This document shows, piece after piece, positions 45,782 to 54,179 of a stretch of 64,000 nucleotides of DNA. The DNA is from Cyanidium caldarium (lineage: Eukaryota; Rhodophyta; Bangiophyceae; Cyanidiales; Cyanidiaceae). The notes beneath the pieces were generated by a model. The model saw only the letters and a list, made by a program, of their open reading frames with translations. It was not told the origin of the DNA and ran no database searches. Position 1 is the first letter of the stretch. Each line of letters opens with the position of its first letter. The stretch lies in assembly GCA_026184775.1 (NCBI GenBank), contig JANCYW010000018.1, forward strand, positions 62,001 through 126,000. Direction: 5' to 3'. The translations under genes were made by a program, and so were the position numbers.

Positions 45782-47353
45782 TTATGTCAGGCGTCGAAGG
45801 TAGTCACATACGGTGGCCACCAGCGTCTCCATCTCGTGGTCGACCGCCTGGGCGGGGTGCTCCTCATCGCGATGCCGTCGGTGGGCGCGGTCGCGCACCT
45901 CGTCGCGTCGCAGCGCATCGCTGGCGATGCCACCGGTTGGACGTCGCGACGGCGATTGTGCCATGAATGGCATATTGGATAGAATCTGCTCCCGGATATC
46001 GCCTGCCACCGGCGTCAGGTGCGTGCCCGGGAGCTGCCGAAACTCCAGCACGCCGTCCATCTGGGGAAAGCGGTACAGAATGGCCGCCGCCAGGACGTCG
46101 CTCTCGTCGATCGAGTCGTCCTCGAATTTGATCAGCAGGTTGCGTTCGCATACGTAGTACTTTTCGATCCACTCCCGCAGCTGCGGCGGGTTGGGCACGA
46201 ATTCGCGTTGCGCCAGCGAGCCCAGCATGGACATGGCCGACTCGAACCAGCCGCCCGAGCCGGTCGCACGCGCCATCCACTCCTGTGCAAATGGAGGCAC
46301 GGGGCCGCTGCCACCCGACCGGGGGGTGGCATCGTCCGAAGGCGCCAACGCGTCCTGCAGAAAGCCCCGCACCTGTCGCCACCCGTCCGAGCCGGCGATG
46401 CCGTCGATAGTGCCGGCCACCTCCCGAAAGAAGGGAATGCTCTGCGACACCGAGTAGTTGTTGAACGAGATGAACACGTTTCCGTGTGGCCGGCGTCGAT
46501 GCACCGCACTCGTCGGCAATGGCAACGCGCTCATGATGGCGATGAGCTTGGCGCCCAACGAGTGACCCATGCCCACCTCGGGCGGCGCCGCATCCACCTT
46601 CAGTACGCGTATCACCGCTGCGGCGGCATCTTGGAAGCGGCCCATCAAGTTGGCGGCCAGCTTGCCGTGGTCGAAGAACAGCGCCGGGTCGAACTCGGCC
46701 AGATTCACCCGCGTGCTGTCCATTTCAGACTGGAACTCGCTGCCGCTGCCGGGATCGGCCACGGCGCCCAGCGACTGAAAGGGCGTAGCGACAATTACGA
46801 CACGCGCACGCTGGGCGACACTCTCCATAAAGCGGCCGTAAGCGGTGCGGGGCGCCTGGCCGGTGACGAAGCCGCCGACAAAGTGCACTATCGCCGCCGG
46901 CGTTGGCGTCTTGGAGGCGTCCGAGGCGCTGCGCTGTCGCCGGAGGCACGCGCGGGGAATACACACGTCGCAACCAGCCAGCTTCATCCACTCCACTGCT
47001 GGCAGCGGTCGCTGCGCCCGGGCGCCGGCCGGTCGATCTCCGTTCGAGTCGCTGCCGTACGAGTGGGTTGCCCGCACCGTCAAGACGGCAGGGCGCGGTT
47101 GCTTAGAGCGTAAATTTCGACGACGAGAGGAAGGTAACAGGAAGGAAGCGGGATAGACAGTATCCCGAAAAAGTGAGCAAGACCGCCGCCCCCGAGTGTT
47201 GCCACTGAAAGCATCTCTCCGACTTTGGCTGAGGCTGCTCGGTGTCGAGGCCACAAACGCGGGCACCGGCTCGGGCGACGACCGGTTGCGACCGCCGCAA
47301 GGTGCAGCGAACGTCGTCAGAGGCGCGGCACACTGCCCCGTTAACCTGTACAT
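45782..47353 (-). CDS. DUF1350 family alpha/beta-hydrolase-like protein, plastid
   Basis: Member of a cyanobacterial and plastid family of unknown activity. 523 residues from the ATG at 47353. A basic, Ser/Arg-rich transit leader of about 100 residues leads to IVHFVGGFVTGQAPRTAYGRFMESVAQRARVVIVATPFQ, the conserved start of the domain. The nucleophile-elbow-like GMGHSLGAKLIAIM occurs near the middle, followed by GNVFISFNNYSVSQSIPFF, a DUF1350 hallmark. The GHSLG motif suggests esterase/lipase chemistry, but the third catalytic residue cannot be assigned with confidence. A longer C-terminal extension (SPSRRPTGGIASDALRRDEV ...) is partly disordered. Neighbours are the CBM48-SPRY gene on the same strand and a CLASP gene upstream. 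Confidence 0.8.
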   Translation of the reverse strand: MYRLTGQCAAPLTTFAAPCGGRNRSSPEPVPAFVASTPSSLSQSRRDAFSGNTRGRRSCSLFRDTVYPASFLLPSSRRRNLRSKQPRPAVLTVRATHSYGSDSNGDRPAGARAQRPLPAVEWMKLAGCDVCIPRACLRRQRSASDASKTPTPAAIVHFVGGFVTGQAPRTAYGRFMESVAQRARVVIVATPFQSLGAVADPGSGSEFQSEMDSTRVNLAEFDPALFFDHGKLAANLMGRFQDAAAAVIRVLKVDAAPPEVGMGHSLGAKLIAIMSALPLPTSAVHRRRPHGNVFISFNNYSVSQSIPFFREVAGTIDGIAGSDGWRQVRGFLQDALAPSDDATPRSGGSGPVPPFAQEWMARATGSGGWFESAMSMLGSLAQREFVPNPPQLREWIEKYYVCERNLLIKFEDDSIDESDVLAAAILYRFPQMDGVLEFRQLPGTHLTPVAGDIREQILSNMPFMAQSPSRRPTGGIASDALRRDEVRDRAHRRHRDEEHPAQAVDHEMETLVATVCDYLRRLT

Positions 47354-47583
47354 GCCGTCCTGCACTGCCTTCGTTCAATAGCCCCGAGCTCTGCGTGTTG
47401 ACCTCTTCTGGGCGAGCGTCTCACCGCGTCTTCACCGCAATGTCACAGGTGCGCGCGAAACGACGCTTCTCGAAGATGCAACGCCTGCTGCCCGTCGGCC
47501 ACGCAACTGGCGAACGTGAGGATGCGTACGCAGAAGAGGCGATACGGTGGGGCATCGCCAAGCCCTCTACCTCTCGGATCGCT

Positions 47584-48954
47584 TTACTTTTTCACAGCAT
47601 CGCCCTCGTCGTGGTGAAGCGGCTGGTTGGACAGCTCGGTGAGTTTTCGGCGGCGGAATTCGGCGAAACTGGAAGGCCGATGGGCGGTCTTGGAAGCGGC
47701 GGTGTGGCGGACGCTGCCTGCACAGTCGTCGCCAGTTTGCAGGCGGCGACGGTCCTCCGGGGCTAGGGAGCGCAACAGTCGTTCGGCACGTTGCTCACAG
47801 CAGCCGGCGTACCGCTCGTGCAATCGGCGAGCCGTAGAACGGACGGCCTCGGAAGAGTCTGCTATGGCCTTGGTGATGCACCGCTCCAGCTGCTGCTGCC
47901 ACGGCAATGTTGTTGCGGCGTCGGGCGATTCCGGCACGCTGCACACCTTGTCGCCTCTGATCAACGCCTCCAGACAGGCTTCAGCCAGGCAGTACTCGGC
48001 AATGTACCCGGCGCAGCGTTCCCGAAGCTGTGGATGAGCGTTGCTGCCGGCCGTCACCGTGTCCACCAGCACCCCGAGCAGCGACAGCACCGCATCGACC
48101 GGAACTGGTTGGCGGTGGCACACGGCTGTCAGGATGCGCCGCACGCACTGATCGCCAGCATCGGAGAAGACTTGCTTGGTCTTGAGCAGCAGCGGGAACG
48201 CCGCATGTCGCAGCAGGCGCAGCAACATTTGTGTGGCTTGCGGCACGGTCCGGTGCCTCTCCACAACAGCGTCCACTGTGCTCGTGGCCGGGCAATCCGG
48301 CACTCGATACGACACGCTGGCGTCTGAGCGACCGCGTGGTCGGGTGGCGCCGACAGCGCGCCGGCGGCCCGCGCACGCGTCGTCGAAGGCGCCCATACGC
48401 ATCGCAAAGCGCTGCACCTCGCGCAACTCGCGACTGCTCACACGATGCCGATGACGCTGGGTGCCGACGATCTTCCGCGGTCCGTTGTGCTCCTGCAGCA
48501 TGGTTGGCACCAGCACGCGCTCCGCCAGCAGCGCCACCGTCTCCGCCGCATGCCGCACCAGCTGCGAGCGCAGATCCTTGCACACCACACACAGCGCGTC
48601 AATGACAGAAGGGCACGAGCACTCCCGGTCGGCACTCTGGCTGGCGTGAAATTCTTCCCACAAAGCAGCACAGAGGCAAGTGGGCGAGGTGATGCTCGCG
48701 CCCGTGTGGTCCCGGCCTGGTGCTGACGGTTCTAGTCCCTCCACGACTTTGTTCAGCTCCCGCAGCGCCGCCACCTGCGCCAGCCAGTTGGGCGGGGCGG
48801 CGTTACTGTCCCAGTTCTCTTTGTCGATGGCATCGGCGCTGTCCTGCCCGGAAGACGGGTGCATTGTGCACGAGGACGCGGCGGCGAGCCGCCCCGAAAA
48901 GCCCTCACCCAGCCATGAAACCAACCCCGGCGTTCTATCTCTCTCGGAGCTCAT
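47584..48954 (-). CDS. CLASP/TOG-domain microtubule protein
   Basis: Probable microtubule regulator with one CLASP_N-type TOG array. 456 residues from the ATG at 48954; upstream frame only opens from a GTG. The central block reads like alpha-helical TOG repeats: CKDLRSQLVRHAAETVALLAERV, LLRHAAFPLLLKTKQVFSDAGDQCVRRILT, then RERCAGYIAEYCLAEACLEALIR and ITKAIADSSEAVRSTARRLHERYAGCCEQRAERLL. These are the CLASP_N signatures, especially the VRxTARxLxxxY helix and 'A-E-R-LL' end. Only a single array is present with a short basic tail (HHDEGDAVKK), compared with three TOGs and over 1,000 residues in animal CLASP1, so it is a minimal form. The C-terminal GLN/ARG-rich helix may dimerise. It diverges from the thylakoid-type gene at 49368. 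Confidence 0.7.
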   Translation of the reverse strand: MSSERDRTPGLVSWLGEGFSGRLAAASSCTMHPSSGQDSADAIDKENWDSNAAPPNWLAQVAALRELNKVVEGLEPSAPGRDHTGASITSPTCLCAALWEEFHASQSADRECSCPSVIDALCVVCKDLRSQLVRHAAETVALLAERVLVPTMLQEHNGPRKIVGTQRHRHRVSSRELREVQRFAMRMGAFDDACAGRRRAVGATRPRGRSDASVSYRVPDCPATSTVDAVVERHRTVPQATQMLLRLLRHAAFPLLLKTKQVFSDAGDQCVRRILTAVCHRQPVPVDAVLSLLGVLVDTVTAGSNAHPQLRERCAGYIAEYCLAEACLEALIRGDKVCSVPESPDAATTLPWQQQLERCITKAIADSSEAVRSTARRLHERYAGCCEQRAERLLRSLAPEDRRRLQTGDDCAGSVRHTAASKTAHRPSSFAEFRRRKLTELSNQPLHHDEGDAVKK

Positions 48955-49367
48955 CGAAAACGGTAAAGGAATGAGTGCAGTATCGGAGATGAAGCGGTCG
49001 GTTGGTCTTGGGGATGAGCGCAGCACGAACGAATGCTACCAAGAACTCGCTTACAGGGCGTCGTATTCAAAAAAATTCAGGCGAGACGCCTCCGCTTCCG
49101 CGGAGCCGATCGGCGATTGTCCGCACAGGTGAGGCTCCTCGGCTTATGCGCTGCGGCCTCGGACGGTCCTGCCGGCGGTCGTCTCCTGACACGGCAAAAG
49201 GGGTCGTTTATAAAGCCGGCCCGACGCTGGACTGGTCTCGAGTTAACGAGGCGCTGAGGCGAGATCAGGATCACCCGGAATCACTGCATTGGGCGGAGAG
49301 TGCCCGTCCCTCTTTCTCGGGGCTCACGGGGGCCGGGTTGAGCACGCCTCGCGACGGGCGCGCGCCC
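48955..49367. other. divergent promoter stretch, no gene seen
   Basis: About 410 bp between two divergent starts. Open plus-strand frame runs through it but begins at a TTG and reads as basic low-complexity text, so it looks like leader or transit-like shadow. No gene is called. Confidence 0.4.
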
Positions 49368-50570
49368 ATGCACACACCGCGACGTCGTTCGACCGCAACT
49401 CCGCCAGGATTGGCCATGACTCTGTGGCCGGCGTTTGCCCCCGGATGGCTGTCGTCGGCGCCGGCGGCGGTCGGACGAGCGGAAACTCTCCTCGGGAGGC
49501 GAATCGGTGAAGCGTGGCGCTGGGCAAGCGCGCCGTGCCGTGCTCACCGACGTTTGGTGTGCGCGATCGACGGAGTTGGTGTACGCGACTCTGGAAAGCA
49601 AACGCTTGCGCCTCCGCCCTCTTCTCCGCTGCAGCGGCCGCTGGACGCGGTGCAGGCGATCGCCCTGGAAGGGTATGCGCGCCTGCGGACCACACCTCGG
49701 TGCGCAACCCGGACGCGCTCGTCCGTCCGCCGCTTCGGCGCCAACGGTCTGGCGGCGTGCCTGCTGGGAATGGTGCTGGCATTGTCGTCAGCTGCCGCTG
49801 CACCGCGCGCCTGGGCGGCGACGACGTCGACGGCCGAGGCCGGCGCTGCCGCCACCTCGACGGCCAAGCCGGCGCGCGGACGTGCCCAGCGCGCCACCAA
49901 AGAAGGCAAGCCGCAGCGAGTGATCGAGAGCATCATCGACTGTCGACGAAGCGACCTGAACATCCAGCCGCTGGAGAAAGACACCCCGTCCATCGACTTG
50001 GGCGCGCTCGGCTTCGACTTGAAGGACTTTTTCAGCGAGAAAGAGCTCTTCTCGCGCAGACTCACCGAGCAGACCGAAAGTCAGCTGGAGCTGCAAGAGC
50101 TGGAGGACGATGAGATTCAGTACGGCGGAAGGAATGCGCTGGGCAAGTTGCTCACGTTCGGAGTGGCGGTCGGCGGCGTGTACCTCATCTATCGCGGGGC
50201 GGTGATGTGGGAGCGGTGGCTGCGCGAAGAGGAACGCCTGGCCGAGGAGGAGGAACGCGAACTCACCGGCAAGTTTATCGACCCGGTGGTTCCCGTGGAA
50301 GAACTGGAGCGCAAGTCCAACGACGATAACAAGGCCGAGGGCGAGAAGCGCAAGCGCAAAAAGAAGGGCAAGGGCGCGCAGGGCAGCAGCGCCGATCGGA
50401 CCCGTGACGACCGTGAAGATGATGACCGCGGCGGCGGTGATAGCGGGGTGCGGAAACCACGGCGGCCGAAACCGTCGGGACCGCCATCGTCACCATCCGC
50501 TGGTGACGGCGGTACGCCGTCCGGTCCAGACGAGGGGCTGGACGCGTTGGACGATCTGCTGGGGGATTGA
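49368..50570 (+). CDS. plastid membrane protein with Tat-like lumen signal, function unknown
   Basis: 400 residues from the ATG at 49368 (49416 is also possible). The first 100 or so residues are a basic plastid transit peptide. They are followed by a bipartite-type signal, RRFGANGLAACLLGMVLALSSAAAAPRAWAA, with twin Arg, hydrophobic core and an Ala-x-Ala cut site. The mature part holds an acidic helix (LELQELEDDEIQYGG) and one membrane helix (LGKLLTFGVAVGGVYLIYRGAVMW) near residue 255. A strongly charged tail follows: an acidic coiled coil, a Lys-rich patch and an Asp/Gly/Pro-rich end. I know no family. The signal suggests thylakoid targeting by the cpTat route, whose TatB-like subunit is also encoded in this window. 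Confidence 0.6.
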   Translation: MHTPRRRSTATPPGLAMTLWPAFAPGWLSSAPAAVGRAETLLGRRIGEAWRWASAPCRAHRRLVCAIDGVGVRDSGKQTLAPPPSSPLQRPLDAVQAIALEGYARLRTTPRCATRTRSSVRRFGANGLAACLLGMVLALSSAAAAPRAWAATTSTAEAGAAATSTAKPARGRAQRATKEGKPQRVIESIIDCRRSDLNIQPLEKDTPSIDLGALGFDLKDFFSEKELFSRRLTEQTESQLELQELEDDEIQYGGRNALGKLLTFGVAVGGVYLIYRGAVMWERWLREEERLAEEEERELTGKFIDPVVPVEELERKSNDDNKAEGEKRKRKKKGKGAQGSSADRTRDDREDDDRGGGDSGVRKPRRPKPSGPPSSPSAGDGGTPSGPDEGLDALDDLLGD

Positions 50571-50750
50571 GGGCGAGCGCGCGAGCGGGGATTTATCGAA
50601 GGGCAACCGAGCATCGACGCGCCCGTTTCACGCGCCCGTGCCTCGGTGCTCCGTTCGGGGTGTTGTAAAATTCCCCGTTTACGCTCCGGTCATCTGCATC
50701 TGCTGCCGTCCCGGTCATCGCCGAGGGTGTCGCCGGGCGCACTCCCCCAG

Positions 50751-52907
50751 TTACTTGTCCGACGACGACGGACGATGCGGGCGGGCGGACTTTTTGCCGT
50801 GCGACGACGAGGACGATTTGGTGGCGCCTCGGGCGCCCTTGCCAGACCCAGATTCCGGCCTGTGTGTCTCCGCCTTGAGCGATGCCACCGCCGCTCTCGT
50901 ATCGTCGTCGCTCCTTTTCTGGACCGCATCACCGCTGGCCGCCGATATGCCGCCCGACTCGTGCGCTTGCGGCCCCGCCTGGTGTGCCTGCCCACCTACG
51001 GGCGTTGCCTCGCCGGTCGATCCGACTCGGTGCCCGTCGCGCATCGCCGCCGGTGAAACCGTCTCGGCAACATCCCGCACTAGTTGCTGCGGTGCCTCCG
51101 TGGACGGCGTCGGCTCGGTGACGTGCGCGGCCGGCGTGCTCCACTCATTTGTTTTCTGTTCGGCATCCACGGCTACGTTCCGTGCGCTCTCCGACGCTGC
51201 CGCCGGCGATTCCGCCTCGTTCTCGGGTTTCTGCGCGACACGACCCTCACCCGGAGGTGCTTGCTCACGCGGCGACAACGCTCGCTCCGGTCGCCGCATC
51301 TTCGTCCGCTCCAACTGCGACTCCGGCGGCCGCCGCTCCTGGGCCGCCTTGCTCCAGTCGGATCGCTTTCGCTGCGACCATGTGCGCTCTAGCTCGGTCA
51401 CGCATTGCCCCGGCGTGTGGGCGGTCAGCATCAAATTGGCCACCATACGGATGGCGCTCATGTGGGCGCGCACCATCGCCGTCGCCTCCACAAACGCCCA
51501 TCGCAGCGTCAGCTCCTCCCAGGCAGTGCGCGTGCCGGTACCCGCCGTATAGCTGCTGCTGCTGCCGCTGCCGCTCAGCGCTGCCGTCTCCGTGCCCCCG
51601 TACTGCCGCATCTGAAACGCTAGCATCGCCTGCACGAACAGACGCGGCTGCCGCGTGTCGCTCTCAATCAGCTGCTTGTCCAAGCAACACTCGGCGGCCG
51701 CCCGCGCTGACAACCATATGGTGTAGAGCGCCAGCGCTTTCTCACGGACACTGCGTCCATCCCCATCGCTGCTGGCCATCGCGCCGTCCAGCAGCGCGTC
51801 CGCCTCGCTCGTCTGCAGCGCGATGATGCACTCGTGAGCGCGCGGGCGAAACGAGAACAGCGGCAGTCCGAGGCGATACGATACCACAAACGACGCCGCA
51901 TCGCAGAGAGCCTCGCGCTCGCGGTCACCGCCCACCAGACGGCGCAATCCCTTGTCGACGGTGTCTGCCAGGCGGCCCTGGAAGATCGAGGTGAAGCGAT
52001 CCAGCGCGTACGATCCGAACATCAGCGTCAGTATCAGCGTAAAGTCGTTGGCGTCGTGATGAAACACCAGCGGATCCACCACCTCGCCCAGAATGGCCAC
52101 CGAGGCCATCGTCAAAAAACCCAGACCCACCGACGCCTGTATGATCTCCTGCCGCGGCTCTGAGGGCAGAGGCGGCAGCGCCTCCAGCTCCGCCGCACAG
52201 GCTGCTGTCGGGCAGTGCAGGCGCGCCAAAGAGGCCAGCGTGCCGTGTCGAAGTCGTGGCGGCGGATGCTCGGTGAGAATGCGGGCGGCATCGACGCCGA
52301 ACGTGGGCAGCACCTGCGTCTGCCGCATCGACGCGAACAGACAGGACGCCGCGCAACAGAATGCCGCATCGGGCAGCGTCTCATATTGCTTCCCTTGAAA
52401 CTGTACACGGCGCCAGCCGGTGGCGGCATCGATGAGCTGGGCCACGGTGCGGTCCGGCAGGCGGTCGAGGCGCACATCCACGCCGGCGTCCTGCCGCATC
52501 TCCTCCAACAATTTGAGGGCGGCGTCCAGATGAAACACCGACTGGGTGCTGCTCCATCGCCCGTCACCGGACACGCGCTGTTCACATAATGCGTCGAGGG
52601 CGGTGGCGTACGCTCGCGGGCGCGGCATGCTCTCCAACACCGAGTCCACCAGTGCGGTCGTCGACGGAGATGTCGCTGCAGCGCCTGCGTCCTGGTGCGC
52701 CGAGGCTTTGGGCGCGTCGGAAGACGCCCGCCCTTCACCGCCATGGCTTTTGCTGGCACGCGCCCGCAGTGCTGTGAGCGGTGGTCGGCGTCGCGGGCCG
52801 GTCCGCCGCGCAGACCGCGGCGAGCGCCCTCCGACGCAGACGCCAGCGGTGCGCCGGCCGCGGACACCCGACACCGGCGTGCGCGCCAGTGTTACCACGT
52901 AAGCCAT
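50751..52907 (-). CDS. predicted plastid membrane protein, M41-peptidase-like without catalytic site
   Basis: 718 residues from the ATG at 52907 (13 upstream codons start from a TTG). An Arg-rich transit leader of about 55 residues precedes a helical region. Two hydrophobic segments flank HHDANDFTLILTLMFGSYALDRF. The segment EREALCDAASFVVSYRLGLPLFSF resembles the position where FtsH-like plant and cyanobacterial proteins have an HEAGH zinc motif with LGLP after it, but the His and Glu are missing. This suggests an inactive relative. A disordered acidic-basic C-terminal tail of about 200 residues ends in SSSHGKKSARPHRP. The assignment is weak; the protein may equally be an unrelated plastid membrane protein. 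Confidence 0.4.
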   Translation of the reverse strand: MAYVVTLARTPVSGVRGRRTAGVCVGGRSPRSARRTGPRRRPPLTALRARASKSHGGEGRASSDAPKASAHQDAGAAATSPSTTALVDSVLESMPRPRAYATALDALCEQRVSGDGRWSSTQSVFHLDAALKLLEEMRQDAGVDVRLDRLPDRTVAQLIDAATGWRRVQFQGKQYETLPDAAFCCAASCLFASMRQTQVLPTFGVDAARILTEHPPPRLRHGTLASLARLHCPTAACAAELEALPPLPSEPRQEIIQASVGLGFLTMASVAILGEVVDPLVFHHDANDFTLILTLMFGSYALDRFTSIFQGRLADTVDKGLRRLVGGDREREALCDAASFVVSYRLGLPLFSFRPRAHECIIALQTSEADALLDGAMASSDGDGRSVREKALALYTIWLSARAAAECCLDKQLIESDTRQPRLFVQAMLAFQMRQYGGTETAALSGSGSSSSYTAGTGTRTAWEELTLRWAFVEATAMVRAHMSAIRMVANLMLTAHTPGQCVTELERTWSQRKRSDWSKAAQERRPPESQLERTKMRRPERALSPREQAPPGEGRVAQKPENEAESPAAASESARNVAVDAEQKTNEWSTPAAHVTEPTPSTEAPQQLVRDVAETVSPAAMRDGHRVGSTGEATPVGGQAHQAGPQAHESGGISAASGDAVQKRSDDDTRAAVASLKAETHRPESGSGKGARGATKSSSSSHGKKSARPHRPSSSDK

Positions 52908-53462
52908 GAAGAGGTAATGCGCAGGGATGAGAGTGAAGCAAGCCAAGAGGAACAGTGTGCAGGGGGGCGGGTGCGTCGATCACGACAGCGCGTGCGTAGC
53001 CGCAGCTCGCGCGCCCCGAGCGCTCCCCGCCAAATTCGTTGCCGGGCGCGGCTGAGCGTGTGAGGTTGAGTTTTAAGATGGAGGGAGGCGCGTGCCTGCC
53101 GCTATCGGGTGCGGCGCCTGCCGACGGGCATCCTCGATGCATACAAAGTGACCGCTACTGAAAACAACGGGGACATTTTCCAACCATCAAACACTGGACA
53201 GTCCATAGAACTGCATCAGCAAGTGCTCCCGGAACGGCCTCGTCTCCCTGGCGTGAACGGAATCAACCCCATCGTGCGCTCTCCCTCCTCCAGGCACTTT
53301 GCACTACGCATGTCACCTCTGTGGTGCGCTCCCCGTTCCGTGTCATCGCACCGAAAGCCGGAGGTGCCCGTTTTGGCACCCGCAGCCGCCGCCGTTCAAT
53401 TTTCGATTTTCTCCTCCTCCTCCTCTTCGTCGACCCGTTTCCTCCACGCTTCTCATCCCGTA
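52908..53462. other. intergenic stretch with pyrimidine tract, no gene seen
   Basis: About 555 bp separating divergent genes. It carries a CT-rich tract at about 53405-53430 (TCC repeats) shortly before the secreted-protein ATG. The plus-strand frame opens far upstream of that ATG but shows no protein-like features. Confidence 0.4.
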
Positions 53463-54083
53463 ATGGCGCGCACCGCAGGGAAGCGGACCGACAAGTTGCT
53501 GCTGATATTTATGTTCCTCTTCGTGGGTGCGCTGTGTGTGGCAGTACCTGATGGGGTGCGGGCGGCCGCTTTGCGACAGCCGCCGTTCGCTCGCCCGCAG
53601 CCGAGGGCGCAGCCGGTCGCCGTCCGTGCGGCCGCCACCACGGTGCCGTTGCCGAAGAATGCCAACACCAGCGTGGCGGCAGAAGCGCCACTTCGCGCCA
53701 CTTTTACGGCCACCACGACTGCGTCGTCGCCACCGCTGACCTCCACGCAGGCTACTTTTTCGTCGGCGCCGCCGGCCCTGACGCCCACCACCACCACCTC
53801 GGTGCCGCCGTTCAGCTGCGGCAACGTGAGCTCCGTGGTAGCGACAACCTGCGCGGCAGTGTCGCGCGCTATGGCCTCGGCGCCGACCGACCCGTTCCAG
53901 GTGGCGGTGCTGGTCGGCGGCAGCGGCCATTTCTGTCCATGCGTGTCGCTGGTGGCCTGCGCGGGTCAAGTGTGCTCGGGCAGTTTTAGCGCGTCGTCGG
54001 TGGACGGCATCGATTACTCGCAAGTGCTGCTGATTCGTCCGGTGCTGTGTGGTGCCTCCATGCCCGGATGTCCGGTTTCCTAA
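53463..54083 (+). CDS. secreted Ser/Thr-rich protein with Cys-rich C-terminus, unknown
   Basis: 206 residues from the ATG at 53463, chosen because it directly precedes a signal peptide (KLLLIFMFLFVGALCVAVPDGVRA). A Pro/Thr/Ser/Ala-rich middle of about 80 residues (e.g. TTTASSPPLTSTQATFSSAPP) resembles a heavily O-glycosylated stalk. The C-terminal 90 residues carry eight Cys (CGNVSSVVATTC, CPC, CAGQVC, CGASMPGC), which may form a small disulfide-bonded domain. No membrane anchor or GPI signal is seen, so it may be a wall or extracellular protein. I do not recognise a family. An AATAAA at 54126-54131 lies 42 bp past the stop; the Ski2 gene converges 96 bp away. Confidence 0.6.
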   Translation: MARTAGKRTDKLLLIFMFLFVGALCVAVPDGVRAAALRQPPFARPQPRAQPVAVRAAATTVPLPKNANTSVAAEAPLRATFTATTTASSPPLTSTQATFSSAPPALTPTTTTSVPPFSCGNVSSVVATTCAAVSRAMASAPTDPFQVAVLVGGSGHFCPCVSLVACAGQVCSGSFSASSVDGIDYSQVLLIRPVLCGASMPGCPVS

Positions 54084-54125
54084 ACGATGCGAAGGCGCTG
54101 TCGAGGCGGTGAAGAGAGAGATCAA

Positions 54126-54131
54126 AATAAA
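54126..54131 (+). promoter_or_regulatory. possible poly(A) signal
   Basis: AATAAA, 42 bp beyond the stop of the secreted-protein gene, in the short convergent gap before the Ski2 stop. Placement fits cleavage and polyadenylation of that transcript. Confidence 0.4.
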
Positions 54132-54179
54132 TGCAAGCGGTGAGAGTGCCGGCGTCATTTCTCCCTTTTCTCTCCGCCT

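Noticed and set aside
47242-47766. 174-codon plus-strand frame between the DUF1350 and CLASP genes
   Set aside because: Overlaps both neighbours antisense and has no domain; the start is not ATG-supported by any protein feature.
49002-49367. N-terminal 122 codons of the frame at 49002
   Set aside because: Begins at TTG and reads as low-complexity basic sequence; the transit peptide is adequate from the ATG at 49368.
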